Translations under genes and position numbers: made by a program
In this document: piece by piece, positions 1 to 10,905 of the stretch
Layout of the letters: each line of letters opens with the position of its first letter
Position numbering within the stretch: the stretch's first letter is position 1
Notes under the pieces: model-generated
What the model was told of the DNA's origin: nothing
The model's input: the letters and a program-made list of their open reading frames with translations, nothing else
The model's database searches: none
DNA from: Cliona cf. orientalis
Lineage: Eukaryota > Porifera > Demospongiae > Clionaida > Clionaidae
DNA length: 64,000 nucleotides
Reading direction: 5' to 3'
Assembly: GCA_963930775.1 (NCBI GenBank)
Contig: OZ005689.1
Span: 30,838,159-30,902,158 of the forward strand

Positions 1-1
1 A

Positions 2-83
2 GATTTCTACGTGATTATTTAGAAGACTGAAGGGACTCGTAGAAACGAGGGCTTCTAAATCACGTGGAAACCTAGTAAGCATG
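2..83. repeat. hairpin core of a dispersed MITE, left part outside the window
   Basis: An inverted repeat pairs TTTCTACGTGATTATTTAGA with the complement of TCTAAATCACGTGGAAACC near base 70. The same hairpin, with the same internal TCGTAGAA/CTTCGG style loop, lies inside the insertion at 29286-29667. The sequence just to the right (GTCTAACGCATT, then TTAGATCCTAG) also matches that insertion, so this is a second family member cut by the window edge. Confidence 0.6.
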
Positions 84-95
84 GTCTAACGCATT

Positions 96-534
96 AATTT
101 TAGATCCTAGCAACAAGCTAAAAACTTCTTTTAAATACCAGCAACAAGTCACAAATCAAGCGAAATAGCATCTATCAAGGAACCTAGTATTTAGTATCTT
201 GAAGACAGCTGTGTATGTGTGTGTGGGGGGGGGGGGGAGTGTGGGGACCAAAAAAGGGTCTTCTAGGGACTGGCGATAAGCAGTATTTGATTACCATTGG
301 TGTGGACTAGTGTCATGATTTGGAGTCTTTCACTGATGATTTGGAGTCTTTTGCTGGCCTTACCCTCCAGAACACCTCCAATACATGACAGTGAGAGTCA
401 ACCCCGGACAACGCTATCTGATGGAAGAGGATAAAAACAATAATCACAGACCAAAAGTCATTCAACACAACAATATAGGTGACCTTCATAATGAATCATG
501 GCTGATAATCGGTTGGTTCTTGGAGCATTCCTAC
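96..534. other. intergenic stretch, no gene seen
   Basis: This stretch continues the flank of the MITE at the window edge and then contains a short GT tract running into about 14 G residues near 220-236. The open frame starting at 385 only becomes long by entering the minisatellite that follows. I see no splice sites or motifs that support coding. Confidence 0.5.
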
Positions 535-730
535 TCTTCCCACTGTTCCCATATTCCCAGCATTTCTACTGTTCCCACAGTTTCCAGCGTTCCCACAGTT
601 CCCAGTGTTCTCAGTTTTCCTCGAGTTCCTCATGTTCCCAGTGTTTTTAATGTTCCCAGCGTTGAATCCCAATATTGCTTGCGTTCCCAATGTTCCCAGT
701 GTTCCTACTGTTCCCAGTGTTTCTAATGTT
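535..730 (-). repeat. 9-bp minisatellite, C-rich orientation
   Basis: Tandem degenerate copies of GTTCCCAGT with variants such as GTTCCCACA and TGTTCCTACT. The same unit appears on the opposite strand from about 845, so the two arms face each other across about 110 bp. The repeat reads open in several frames on both strands (VPSVP or GNTGN type peptides), which is expected of a 9-bp repeat and is not evidence of coding. Confidence 0.85.
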
Positions 731-844
731 CCCCATCTTCACAGTTGCTCCTAGTTTTCCAGTGTACAGGTAACATTGGAAATGCATGCATGCATGAAGA
801 ACATTGGGAGCAGTGCATGGGAATGTAGGGAACACTAAGAATAC

Positions 845-1258
845 GGTGAACAAAAGGAATGCTCTCAAACAGTAGGAACGCTGGGAGCATTAAAAATTCT
901 GGGAATGCAGGAAACGTTGAGAACACTAAGAATGCTGGGAACAGTAGGAACGTTAGGAATAGTAGGAACACTGGGAATGCTGGGAACAGTACGAACGTTG
1001 GGAATAGTAAGAACACTGGTAACATTGGAAACACTGGGAACATGGGGAACAGAAGGAACATTGGTAGGAACACTGGGAACACGGGGAACGCTGGGAACGT
1101 TGGAAACACTCGGAACATGGGGAACATTGGGAACAGTAGAACACTGGGAACATTGGAAACACTGGGAACATGGGGAACATTGGGAACAGTAGAACACTGG
1201 GAACATGGGGAACATTGGGAACAGTAGAACACTGGGAACATTGGAAACACTGGGAACG
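845..1258 (+). repeat. 9-bp minisatellite, G-rich orientation
   Basis: Tandem copies of GGGAACAYT, with interspersed 8-bp variants AGAACACT, continue to the target duplication of the MITE at 1264. Towards the right end a larger period of about 55 bp appears (GGGAACATT, GGGAACAGT, AGAACACT, GGGAACATT, GGAAACACT). The long open frames here are repeat artefacts. Confidence 0.88.
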
Positions 1259-1263
1259 CTGGG

Positions 1264-1643
1264 CAGTGTTTCATTTAGAGGGGGGGGGTGCCCTGGGATT
1301 TCCCCCCCCCCCTAGTGACCAGTTTCCCCCCCCCCCCCCCCCCCAAAATATTGAGAAATTTTAGTATAATATACAATACTAAATAAACAAATACCAAGGT
1401 TTAAATTTAGGTTAAAGAATGATTCGTCGGTTTGACTTTGAAAATGTCTAATATCGAGTCTGCTCTATTTAATCTATATGTACTAATTTCACATTTACTT
1501 AGTGGGTATGTATTTGCCAATCACAATCTATCAGCACTAATTTTTGATCAAAATAGGCCTAAGATGCAATTCTTTATTGGGGGGGGGGGGCACTGACATA
1601 TGGTCCCCCCCCCCCCTAACAAAAAATCCTGTATGAAACCCTG
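1264..1643. mobile_element. MITE with hAT5-like ends and poly-G/poly-C interior
   Basis: The left end reads CAGTGTTTCATTTAG and the right end CTGTATGAAACCCTG, giving imperfect terminal inverted repeats starting CAG. The element sits in the minisatellite and is flanked on both sides by CTGGG, a candidate 5-bp target duplication; CTGGG is common in that repeat, so chance is possible here. Inside are poly-G and poly-C runs (about 1280, 1305, 1325, 1580 and 1605) around an AT-rich middle. The element at 14940-15199 has the same architecture and a cleaner duplication. No coding capacity. Confidence 0.7.
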
Positions 1644-1648
1644 CTGGG

Positions 1649-1815
1649 AACATGGGGAACAGAAGGAACGTTGGGAATAGTAGGAACACTGGAAACACGG
1701 GGAACGCTGGGAACGTTGGAAACACTTGGAACATGGCGAACATTGGGAACAGTAGAACACTGGGAATATTGGAAACACTGGGAACATGGGGAACAGAAGG
1801 AACGTTGGGGCATCT
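1649..1815 (+). repeat. minisatellite resumed after the MITE
   Basis: The GGGAACAYT repeat continues with the same phase and orientation as before the insertion, which supports the view that the intervening 380 bp are an insertion. It fades out near GGAACGTTGGGGCATC. Confidence 0.8.
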
Positions 1816-2018
1816 TTCGGGACCATTTACTCAAAGAACCAACCTATGATAATCTCCTCCTCGACCTATTCCAGTAGATTAGTCAGTCAACCGATACACC
1901 GATGCTTTGTCAAGGCTGTCACACTCCTCAAACAGCTCCTGCAGTGCAATAAGGACCCTATAATATTTTACTACTAGTACAAATAAAACAGCAAGTAGGG
2001 ATGAGTGAGTGAGGGAGT
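1816..2018. other. spacer, no gene seen
   Basis: Ordinary mixed sequence between the minisatellite and the first unit of the 340-bp repeat. No splice-supported frame or repeat was recognised. Confidence 0.4.
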
Positions 2019-2160
2019 GAGAATGTATTCCATAATCTGCATAGGTTGTAATGTGAACAGCTAGAAGGATCTGGATTTATCTGGCTTAGCACCCTCCTCT
2101 TTAAGGACATATTTTTGACGGAAGTACTGATACCAGCAAATGACACAAAATTCACACACA
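2019..2160. repeat. first, truncated unit of the 340-bp CA/GA repeat family
   Basis: It contains the landmarks GAGAATGTATTCCATA, GGTTGTAATGTGAACAGC and TGATACCAGCAAATGACAC that recur across 3.7-8.4 kb. The unit breaks off after the CACACA start and joins the duplicated block. Confidence 0.75.
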
Positions 2161-2161
2161 T

Positions 2162-2319
2162 GCTGTAGCACCTGGCGCAGCTATTAGAGTTTGATGTGAG
2201 GTAAATCCACATCATTCGTTCGAAAACAGCACTGATGACATTGCCAGCAGTTAATGTCCCTCTGACCTGTGGCTGCATGTATGCATGGGTCTTGATCAAA
2301 ACATTTGGGGCACAAGTAT

Positions 2320-2363
<44 letters not shown>

Positions 2364-3605
2364 AGAGAAAGAGAGAGACAGACAGAGAGAGAGTACGTAA
2401 TTACAAGCAACACTCAAAACTACTGGAGCACTTTGCGCCCATTATTCCATTATTATGATCCTAGGCTCTTAGGATATACATTGAGGTGATACATTTTTTT
2501 AAAGACTATGTTAGGCATACACTTACTGTTCCATGTATGCTTCATCGTGGGCTAAATGCTAGTTATATTATGGGCCCCGGCCTGGACGACGAGGACATGT
2601 TCTCCTACCCTGCAGGCTATCTGCATCAGTCATTCAACTGAAATGCAACTGACACATATTAGAAACTGAGTTGATGCAGTAGAAACAGCCAGAAATAGCC
2701 AGAAACAGCCATATGATCACACTGAAAATTCACCTGTATATGTAATATTAGTGCATACATTAAAAAAATAGTATACTGAAGGACTCACACCAGCTACAGT
2801 GCTGGCTTGGTTCATGTGACTACGGTTACTCAGAGTACAAACTGAAAAACTATACAGGCACAAAAAAAATGATCGTAGGCATTAAGTGCCGGCGCAGTAC
2901 CTCATAATTACCATAGAAAAGGACCACAATTAAAGCAGCGACACACATACATACACGACACACCCACAGACACGTCTGCGATGAGCACGAGTGGGAGAAT
3001 GGTAGGTGTGACTTTCACCAACTTCGAGTATGCACGTTTAGCTTTACCTGCTTGGAAAGTGGTTTTCTGCAATGAGTAGCACATGATTCTACCGCATGGT
3101 TGACCACACGCACCCAATTCTCTCCATTAGACACCTCCACACCAAACTCCCCTAGATGCCCTGTGCTTTACTGAAGCACCAATACATTGTTTCCTCCCCT
3201 AACAAAGATCCTGTATGAAACCGTGGTGTTGAGTCAAACAGGCGGGAATGAAGAAAGAATGCAAGGGTAATAGTAACTAGTTTATGATGACCCAGTTAAT
3301 CCACTATATATAATGGTTTAAAAGATGATGAACGTAATCTAAATGGTATCACCATTATGAGAGAACTCAAAGTACAATCTGGGGACTTGTCTTTGAAAAA
3401 AATACATGCGTACAAATAGTAACATGCAACAGGGCAAAACATGCACGTTGCAACTACCAGTACACTATATATACATATACATTGATGTAGTAGCATGTGC
3501 TGGACCAGAGGTACATGTACTCCACACCAACAGATTTGAACTACATACATGTACGTATACCTCTGGTTTCGGCCAATACCAGGCCTCATCAGCAGCACTG
3601 GCTAC

Positions 3606-3641
<36 letters not shown>

Positions 3642-3745
3642 GGGGGGGGGCGCCTACACTTTCTATAAAGCCTTACAGCTTCACAGACAAAAACATTCCT
3701 CTCTCTCTCTCAAAAGAGGCAGAGATGGTGTGCATCCTTTAGCAC
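2162..3745. repeat. segmental duplication, copy 1 (partner 24206-26097)
   Basis: From AGCACCTGGCGCAGC onward this block is nearly identical to the block starting at 24206, including unique text such as GGCCCCGGCCTGGACGACG and GGTTTCGGCCAATACCAGG. Differences are mainly indels and microsatellite length: the GA tract here is about 35 bp against about 215 bp in the partner. A segment of about 110 bp after the tract in the partner is missing here, where poly-G is present instead. It contains a decayed transposase fragment and the right-hand end of a CTGTATGAAACC MITE near 3190-3215. Confidence 0.85.
2968..3033 (+). pseudogene. 22-codon relic of a MULE transposase core
   Basis: Read on the plus strand, this fragment translates with the block GRCDFHQLRVC preceded by DEHEW. 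About 17 of 22 residues agree with residues 394-415 of the full-length transposase encoded on the minus strand at 47939-51379, and the DNA is also alignable. The match stops on the right where the frame runs towards a stop, and on the left at about AGACAC. A second copy is at 25056-25121. It is too short to function and is most likely a fossil of a related transposon. I did not find the rest of the gene around it. Confidence 0.55.
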
Positions 3746-4193
3746 CCTCCTCTTCAAGGACATATTTTTGATGGAAGTACTGATACCAGCAAAAGACACA
3801 AAATTCACACACACACAAACTCTTTCTCTCCCACCCCCCCCCCCCCCCCCCCCCCACTCTCTCTCTCTCTCTCTCATACACACACACACACGCACGCACA
3901 CACACACACACACACCCCTACCTGTTTCTGTCTGGATGACCATAGCTACATACCTGATAGTGAAACCTAGAAAATGTGTGTATTTGGTGAGAGAGAGAGA
4001 GAGTTGAGAGTGAGAATGTATTCCATATGTCTGCATAGGTTGTAATGTGAACAGCTAGGAGGACCTGGATTTCTCTGGCTTAGCACTCTCCTCTTCAAGG
4101 ACATATTTTTGACGGAAGTACTGATACCAGCAAAAATGACACAAAATTCACACACACACAAACTCTTTCTCTCCCCCCCCCCCCCCCCCCCAT

Positions 4194-4241
<48 letters not shown>

Positions 4242-4397
4242 CCCTACCTGTTTCTGTCTGGATGACCATAGCTACATGGCTTATAGTGAAACCTAGAAAA
4301 TGTGTGTATTTGGTGAGAGAGAGAGAGGTGAGAGTGAGAATGTATTCCATATGTCTGCGTAGGTTGTAATGTGAACAGCTAAGAGGATCTGGATTTC

Positions 4398-5008
4398 TCT
4401 GGACACGCCCCTGCTCATTACTACACAGTGCCACTGTGAATATGACTTGTACCACCACAATGATTGCCCTGCATCACTGTATTATGTGGGGCATGCTCAG
4501 GCTGGCCTCAATTATGGATGCAGAAGTACTGTTTGCTACTGCTACTCCTATTGACATTCACTACTACAGCTTTTGGGGATGCTGGTGCAGTGCACAGGGT
4601 ATGTGCTCCAGTTCGAAGGATGTCTACCTTTGACCTCTCTCTCACATGCACATCTAGAGCACATACCTGTGCATCTCATCTGCATCAACCTGAGGGCAAA
4701 GCAATAGCACAGCAGAAGACATAATATTTGCTTGCTAACTTATACTATGCCAGTTGTGCATATGAGCACATAGTCAAATAGGCTGTAGCCCTCTTGACCC
4801 ATGAAGCATACTAAAGCCAGTTCTTTTTTACCCAATCTGATGATAGGCATAAGGTCTCTCACCTTCTGTGCACATTCACATGTTCACACACACTGCAATC
4901 TCATATCAACACCTCTTCTGTCTGGGTAGATCTGCACCTGATCAGGTACTACATAAGGTTTCTGTGCACATTCACACACACTGCAATCTCATATCAACAC
5001 CTCTGATA
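4398..5008. repeat. higher-order block 1 inside the array
   Basis: Block with GCATGCTCAGGCTGGCCTC, GGATGCAGAAGTACTGTTTG and two tandem copies of CACACACTGCAATCTCATA. It is repeated with few changes at about 7055-7597, so array units plus this block form a larger repeat of about 2.7 kb. Copy 1 has an extra AT-rich stretch of about 65 bp near 4730-4790. No protein family recognised. Confidence 0.75.
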
Positions 5009-5240
5009 CCAGCAAATGAAACAAAATTCACACACACACAAACTCTTTCTCTCCCCCCCCCCCCCATTCTCTCCCTCTTTCTCTCTCTCTCTCTCTCTCA
5101 CTCTTACATACACACACACACACACTCACGCATGCACGCGCACACACACACATACCTACTGTTTCTGTCTGAATGACCATAACTACACAGCTTAGGCCAG
5201 ACCAATTAAATAAGTTGTTGCACGGATTCCCTCGCTCCAA

Positions 5241-5490
5241 TTTTTGGGCAAACAGAAAAAAAAAAAATTAGGTGGAACTTATGTAAAGTACAGTGATTTT
5301 TGTATTCTATCTTAATTTCCTGGTCCTAGATAGTCACATTTGTCTGTCTTAATTAGGTTGTGGTCTATAACCACACCCAATTAATTGCTTTTTTTCTTTT
5401 TTTTTCGATCGTTCGCTCCAATTTTTACCTCACAATATCAGAGCAACAACAAATTAAATTGGTCTGGCCTTATAGTGAAACTTATATATT
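5241..5490. other. AT-rich spacer within the array
   Basis: Non-repeat AT-rich sequence between array units, with two similar phrases (CGCTCCAATTTTTGGGC near 5234 and CGCTCCAATTTTTACC near 5413) that suggest an old short duplication. No gene seen. Confidence 0.4.
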
Positions 5491-5694
5491 TGGTGAGAGA
5501 GAGAGAGAGGTGAGAGTGAGAATGTATTCCATATGTCTGCGCAGGTTGTAATGTGAACAGCTAGGAGGATCTGGATTTCTCTGGCTTAGCACCCTCCTCT
5601 TCAAGGATATATTTTGACGGAAGTACTGATACCAGCAAATGACACAAAATTCACACACACAAACTCTTTCTCTCCCCCCCATTCTCTCTCTCTC

Positions 5695-5845
<151 letters not shown>

Positions 5846-6458
5846 CCTGTTTCTGTCTGGATGACCATAACCACACAGCTTATAGTGAAACCTAGAAAAT
5901 GTGTGTATTTGGTGAGACAGAGAGAGAGGTGAGAGTGAGAATGTATTCCATGTCTGCGTAGGTTGTAATGTGAACAGCTAGGAGGATCTGGATTTCTCTG
6001 GCTTATAAGCACCCTCATCTTCAAGGACATATTTTTGACGGAAGTACTGATACCAGCAAATGACACAAAATTCACACACACACAAACTCTTTCTCTCCCC
6101 CCCCCCCCCCCATTCTCTCTCTCTTTCTCTCTCTCTCTCACTCTTACACACACAAACACGCACGCATGCACGCACACACACACACACCTACTGTTTCTGT
6201 CTGAATGACCATAACTACACAGCTTAGAGTGAAACCTATATATTTGGTGAGAGAGAGAGAGAGAGGTGAGAGTGAGAATGTATTCCATATGTCTGCGCAG
6301 GTTGTAATGTGAACAGCTAAGAGGATCTGGATTTCTCTGGCTTAGCACCCTCCTCTTCAAGGATATATTTTGACAGAAGTACTGATACCAGCAAATGACA
6401 CAAAATTCACACACACAAACTCTTTCTCCCCCCCCCCCCCCCCCCCCCCCCCCCATTT

Positions 6459-6508
<50 letters not shown>

Positions 6509-6891
6509 AACATCTACTGTTTCTGTCTGGATGACCATAACTACACAGCTTATAGTGAAACCTAGAAAATGTGTGTATTTGGTGAGAGAGAGAGAGAGAG
6601 GTGAGAGTGAGAATGTATTCCATATGTCTGCGTAGGTTGTAATGTGAACAGCTAGGAGGATCTGGATTTCTCTGGCTTATAAGCACCCTCATCTTCAAGG
6701 ACATATTTTTGACGGAAGTACTGATACCAGCAAATGACACAAAATTCACACACACACACAAACTCTTTCTCCCCCCATTCATTCTCTCTCTCTCTCACAC
6801 ACACACACACACGAACACCCCTACCTGTTTCTGTCTGGATGACCATAGCTACATAGCTTATAGTGAAACCTAGAAAATATGTGTATTTGGT

Positions 6892-6951
<60 letters not shown>
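6892..6951. repeat. (GA)n microsatellite
   Basis: Pure GA repeat replacing the usual 12-20 bp GA tract of the array unit. It directly abuts the AGCCTCGTACC hairpin, and a short GA run resumes after that hairpin. Confidence 0.95.
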
Positions 6952-6953
<2 letters not shown>

Positions 6954-6986
6954 CCTCGTACCAGGCAAGGGCCTGGGTACGAGGCT
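6952..6986. repeat. terminal hairpin of the AGCCTC MITE family inserted in a GA tract
   Basis: AGCCTCGTACCAGGC pairs with GCCTGGGTACGAGGCT across a short loop. The arms match the outermost bases of the 353-bp element at 9874-10226. This looks like a minimal, internally deleted family member that landed within a GA microsatellite, since GA continues on both sides. Confidence 0.6.
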
Positions 6987-7056
6987 AGAGAGAGAGGTGA
7001 GAGTGAGAATGTATTCCATATGTCTGTGTAGGTTGTAATGTGAACATCTGGATTTC

Positions 7057-7597
7057 TCTGGCCACGCCCCTGCACACTACTACATAGTGACACTGTGGAA
7101 TGTGACTGTTGTACCACCACAATGTGTACATGATTGACTGTATTATGTGGGGCATGCTCAGGCTGGCCTCAATTATGGATGCAGAAGTACTGTTTGCTAC
7201 TGCTACTCCTATTGACATACACTACTACAGCTTTTGGGGATACTGGTGCAGTGCACAGGGTATGTGCTCCAGTTCGAAGGATGTCTACCTTTGACCTCTC
7301 TCTCACATGCACATCTAGAGCACATACCTGTGCATCTCATCTGCATCAACCTGAGGGCAAAGCAATAGCACAGCAGAAGACATAATATTTGCCCATGAAG
7401 CATACTAAAGCCAGTTCTTTTTTGCCCAATCTGATGATAGGCATAAGGTCTCTCACCTTCTGTGCACATTCACATGTTCACACACACTGCAATCTCATAT
7501 CAACACCTCTTCTGTCTGGGTAGATCTGCACCTGATCAGGTACTACATAAGGTTTCTGTGCACATTCACACACACTGCAATCTCATATCAACACCTC
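7057..7597. repeat. higher-order block 2 inside the array
   Basis: Second copy of the block at 4398-5008, same order and orientation, lacking the AT-rich stretch present there. Coding potential is no better than in copy 1. Confidence 0.75.
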
Positions 7598-7989
7598 TGA
7601 TACCAGCAAATGAAACAAAATTCACAAACTCTTTCTCTCCCCCCCCCCCCCCCCAATTCTCTCTCTCTCTCTCTCACTCTTACACACACACACGCACGCA
7701 CACACACACACACCTACTGTTTCTGTCTGAATGACCATAACTACACAGCTTAGAGTGAAACTTATATATTTGGTGAGAGAGAGAGAGAGGTGAGAGTGAG
7801 AATGTATTCCATATGTCTGCGTAGGTTGTAATGTGAATAGCTAGGAGGATCTGGATTTCTCTGGCTTAGCACCCTCCTCTTCAAGGACATATTTTTGACG
7901 GAAGTACTGATACCAGCAAATGACACAAAATTCACACACACACAAACTCTTCCCCCCCCCCCCCATTCTCTCTCTCCCTCTCACACACA

Positions 7990-8034
<45 letters not shown>

Positions 8035-8359
8035 GCACACACGCACCCCTACCTGTTTCTGTCTGAATGACCATAGCTACATAGCTTATAGTGAAACCTA
8101 GAAAATGTGTGTATTTGGTGAGAGAGAGAGAGAGGTGAGAGTGAGAATGCATTCCATATGTCTGCATAGGTTGTAATATGAACAGCTAGGAGGATCTGGA
8201 TTTCTCTGGCTTAGCACCCTCCTCTTCAAGGACATATGTTTGACGGAAGTATTGATACCAGCAAATGACACAAAATTTACACACACACAAACTCTTTCTC
8301 TCTCCCCGCCCCCCCCCCCCCCATCTCTCTCTATATATCTCTCTCTATCTCTCTCTCTT

Positions 8360-8401
<42 letters not shown>

Positions 8402-8410
8402 AAACGCACA

Positions 8411-9018
8411 TATCAACTCAGAGATGCACAGATATACATAGATGTGCCTTAGAATAGCAACTCACTAGGAATAAAGTAATTGGTTTTAATTTATTGCCAA
8501 AGTTACATGCTATATTGTATACTAAAAGCATGTAGTGAGCATTGGGTAGTACCTCTAGAGAGCTCTAATTTAGTTTTGCCCCTTCCTCCCTCCCCATAAT
8601 GCAGCCCCCAGAATTATCCTTAAGGCGTAATGGGAAAGCCAAGTCAAAGCTTTAACACTCCTCCTACTTCAAGATCACAGGAACTTGTTCCCTTAAATTT
8701 ATGTGCTTCAAGAGAATACTGCCACAGCTGATCACTGTTAACTACCACAGAATTGGCAAGATGTAAAGTAAACTGAAGCATGAGCTACTCTGAAGCCCAA
8801 TCAGAAATCAAGACTAGTGTGATCAATACTATCAACAGAAACTCAAGGCCCTACTCAAAAGTGAAGCATTGAAAAGCTAGGAGTGTGGCTAAATATTACA
8901 CATAATGTAGAGTAGCTTACGTCATCGTAGTGGGACTTAAGACATAGCAATCCTGTGGTTCAATCGCCAGTCACTGCTGATGTGACATTTCTGTGAGTAT
9001 GAATGCGTGTATAAACAC
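8411..9018. other. unique intergenic stretch
   Basis: The right flank of the array. GAATAAAGTAATTGGTTTT near 8469 recurs at 34503 and 54908 in the dispersed blocks. A tRNA B-box-like word GGTTCAATCGCC occurs near 8958 without a convincing cloverleaf. No gene seen. Confidence 0.4.
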
Positions 9019-9020
9019 TA

Positions 9021-9212
9021 CCGTATAGCCGGAAAATTTGGCGGTCTATATTACAACCGCCAAATTAAAATCCGCCAAAATTTCCTACTCGCATGTGTAC
9101 GTATGGCGATCCCGTACCAAACCGCCAAATTTAAATCCGCCAATATTCTTCTACTAGCGATTTGGGGCTCAACCGCCAAATTTAATGCCCGCCAATATTC
9201 CCGGCTATACGG
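9021..9212. mobile_element. 192-bp MITE with TA target duplication
   Basis: The ends CCGTATAGCCGG and CCGGCTATACGG are perfect inverted repeats flanked by TA on both sides, the target duplication typical of Tc1/mariner-type elements. The interior repeats the words AACCGCCAAATTTAAATCCG and GCCAAAATT several times in one orientation. There is no coding capacity; mobilisation would need a transposase elsewhere. Confidence 0.8.
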
Positions 9213-9257
9213 TATACGAGCATTTTGGCCTGAGGTTATTGTTGTAGATTTGTGTAA

Positions 9258-9437
9258 ATGCTTACAATGTCATCATGTGCATCCTTGATGGCGGTCAGTG
9301 TGGGAACACCAATCAGCGGGAGAGCAGTGGAGAAGATATTCACAGAGGAAGGAGTCAGAATAGCCTATCAAAAGGTACACAATATTATCAGGGGTTCCCA
9401 AAGCTTACAAAATCTTGTAGCTATTTTCCAGTGCTGA
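9258..9437 (+). CDS. possible small ORF or exon, unrecognised
   Basis: A 59-codon frame begins MLTMSSCASLMAVSVGT and continues with a mixed, protein-like composition (GRAVEKIFTEEG) until a stop. At the codon for the K of AYQK there is a possible donor, AAAG followed by GTACAC, so the first 39 codons could be an exon. There is no family match I recognise, no acceptor or promoter I can defend, and no second copy for comparison. It may be chance. Confidence 0.2.
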   Translation: MLTMSSCASLMAVSVGTPISGRAVEKIFTEEGVRIAYQKVHNIIRGSQSLQNLVAIFQC

Positions 9438-9862
9438 TCTCAAGGTTGCATAGGAAACAATTGCAATAATGGCTACTCAATCCAGGGACTAGTAGCCAAA
9501 GTGAAGGGTACACTAGCAAATGGCTAATATTTGGCTAGTTCATAAGGAACGTAATTACATAATACGGCACAGCACCGCATGTGCCATGCCAGATCAGCAG
9601 ATTAAGTACATGCAAAGAAGGGCTAAGGCAAGAAGCGTACTTGATGAGTCAGCCAAGTTTAGGAACTATCGCTCACTCTACACACTAGTCATTTTGAAAA
9701 GAAGCTATCGCTGTGTCTTAAATTCTCATGTTTATATCGAGTGATCGACGACCTTTACCAGAAAAATGCAAACTTTTTAAAATTGCATTGCATTAGATTA
9801 ACTATGGTGTGTTGAAATCGACATAAAGAGCCTAACGGCACCTTGTTTTCAACATATAAACA
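9438..9862. other. intergenic stretch, no gene seen
   Basis: Mixed sequence with one open frame of 74 codons at 9520 that has no recognisable motif and no splice support. Nothing else was identified. Confidence 0.4.
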
Positions 9863-9873
9863 AGGTATGTAGT

Positions 9874-10226
9874 AGCCTCATCCCCAGGCTCTCTTAGGGG
9901 AGGGGAAAAGAGAGCCTGGTAACGACTGCATGCGCATGCACCAAAATCTCCGTATACTATCCGTGGACTACTTGATCGTATACTACCAGTCAAGCTCAAA
10001 AGTCGCCCAAGCACTCGAAAAGTATCTTGCTATCGGCTAGTGGTGGTGTCTAGGAGGCTTAAATGAGGTACGTAAATCACTCAAACGTTGGTTTTTGTCC
10101 CCTCGAAAGGCCGTTTAGCTGTGAAAACTGCCTTTCCATGTTTTGTTGGTAAGGGTTCGTGCATGCGCATGCAGTCGTTACCAGGTTCTCTTTTCCCCTC
10201 CCCCAAGAGAGCCTGGGGACGAGGCT
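9874..10226. mobile_element. 353-bp MITE with about 70-bp terminal inverted repeats
   Basis: Left arm AGCCTCATCCCCAGGCTCTC continues through AGGGGAGGGGAAAAGAGAGC and CTGCATGCGCATGCA. The right arm repeats these words in inverted order and ends GGGGACGAGGCT. Flanks contain AGGTATGTA on the left and AGGTACGTA on the right, a possible imperfect 9-bp target duplication, offset by two bases on the left. The same ends occur as a bare hairpin at 6952-6986. Confidence 0.75.
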
Positions 10227-10421
10227 AGGTACGTAGCTGCTAGTATGGTAATAGACAGACAGAAAGATACAAACACACGGAACGACTACCATAACCCTAC
10301 AATGAGGGGACCACATTGATTGGAATAGAACACATCCCAGAGTTATATGCCTCCGCTCTGGTGAGCAGCGGACAAGTTGCTCCCAGATTCTTTTCTATTC
10401 TCTCTTCTTTATTCAAATCAA

Positions 10422-10460
<39 letters not shown>

Positions 10461-10786
10461 ACAATGTGGGGACTTCCAATTATAAAACACGTCCACACAT
10501 CCAAAGAAATAACATTATCGTAGACTTACAATCCATCTAGTACTAGTAGTGTGGATGATTACGGGTAGCAGACCCAAACAAAAGCCTGTCGTAATGCTGT
10601 GGACAGGTACAAGGAGCCTCCATGGAGGAGCCTCCAGAGCCAGGTGATCACGGATTCTAGTTAGAGCGCATTTCAACCCGCTGAGTCAGCAAATTGGGGA
10701 ATCTGATCCGATTGGCCGGCCGGCCTAGCGCTTGGCGCGCGCGGGCGCGTGTACAATAATTAATTATGCATGCGTGCGCGCGCACT
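10227..10786. other. upstream region of the exonuclease gene
   Basis: Contains a CA microsatellite (10424-10458), a small palindromic stretch GGAGCCTCCATGGAGGAG near 10615, and then a GC-rich part with many CGCG and GCGC steps (10735-10785), which fits a CpG-bearing promoter just ahead of the TATA box. No separate gene seen. Confidence 0.5.
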
Positions 10787-10794
10787 TATAAAAA
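10787..10794 (+). promoter_or_regulatory. TATA box of the exonuclease gene
   Basis: TATAAAAA follows a CG-rich stretch and lies 112-119 bp before the chosen ATG. A start of transcription around 10815-10820 would leave a short leader. The leader ends in a long T tract plus CCAG directly before AATG, so it may contain a small 5'UTR intron (possible donor CAAG/GTCAGC near 10845). Confidence 0.6.
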
Positions 10795-10905
10795 GGAGTC
10801 AATCATAGCTCGAGGATCGAAGTGTCAACTTCTCAATTGCAACAAGGTCAGCTGTTTCGTCAGTTCAGTGAAATTTCCCACTATCTCTCGTTTTTTTTTT
10901 CCAGA

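Noticed and set aside
385-1274. Several open frames of 60-180 codons on both strands with VPSVP, GNTGN or FPVFP patterns
   Set aside because: A 9-bp repeat is open in many frames by construction. No start context, motif or conservation.
8945-8990. tRNA-like B box GGTTCAATCGCC with a possible D-loop word upstream
   Set aside because: T-arm pairing fails and no cloverleaf can be drawn, so a tRNA or SINE call is not justified.
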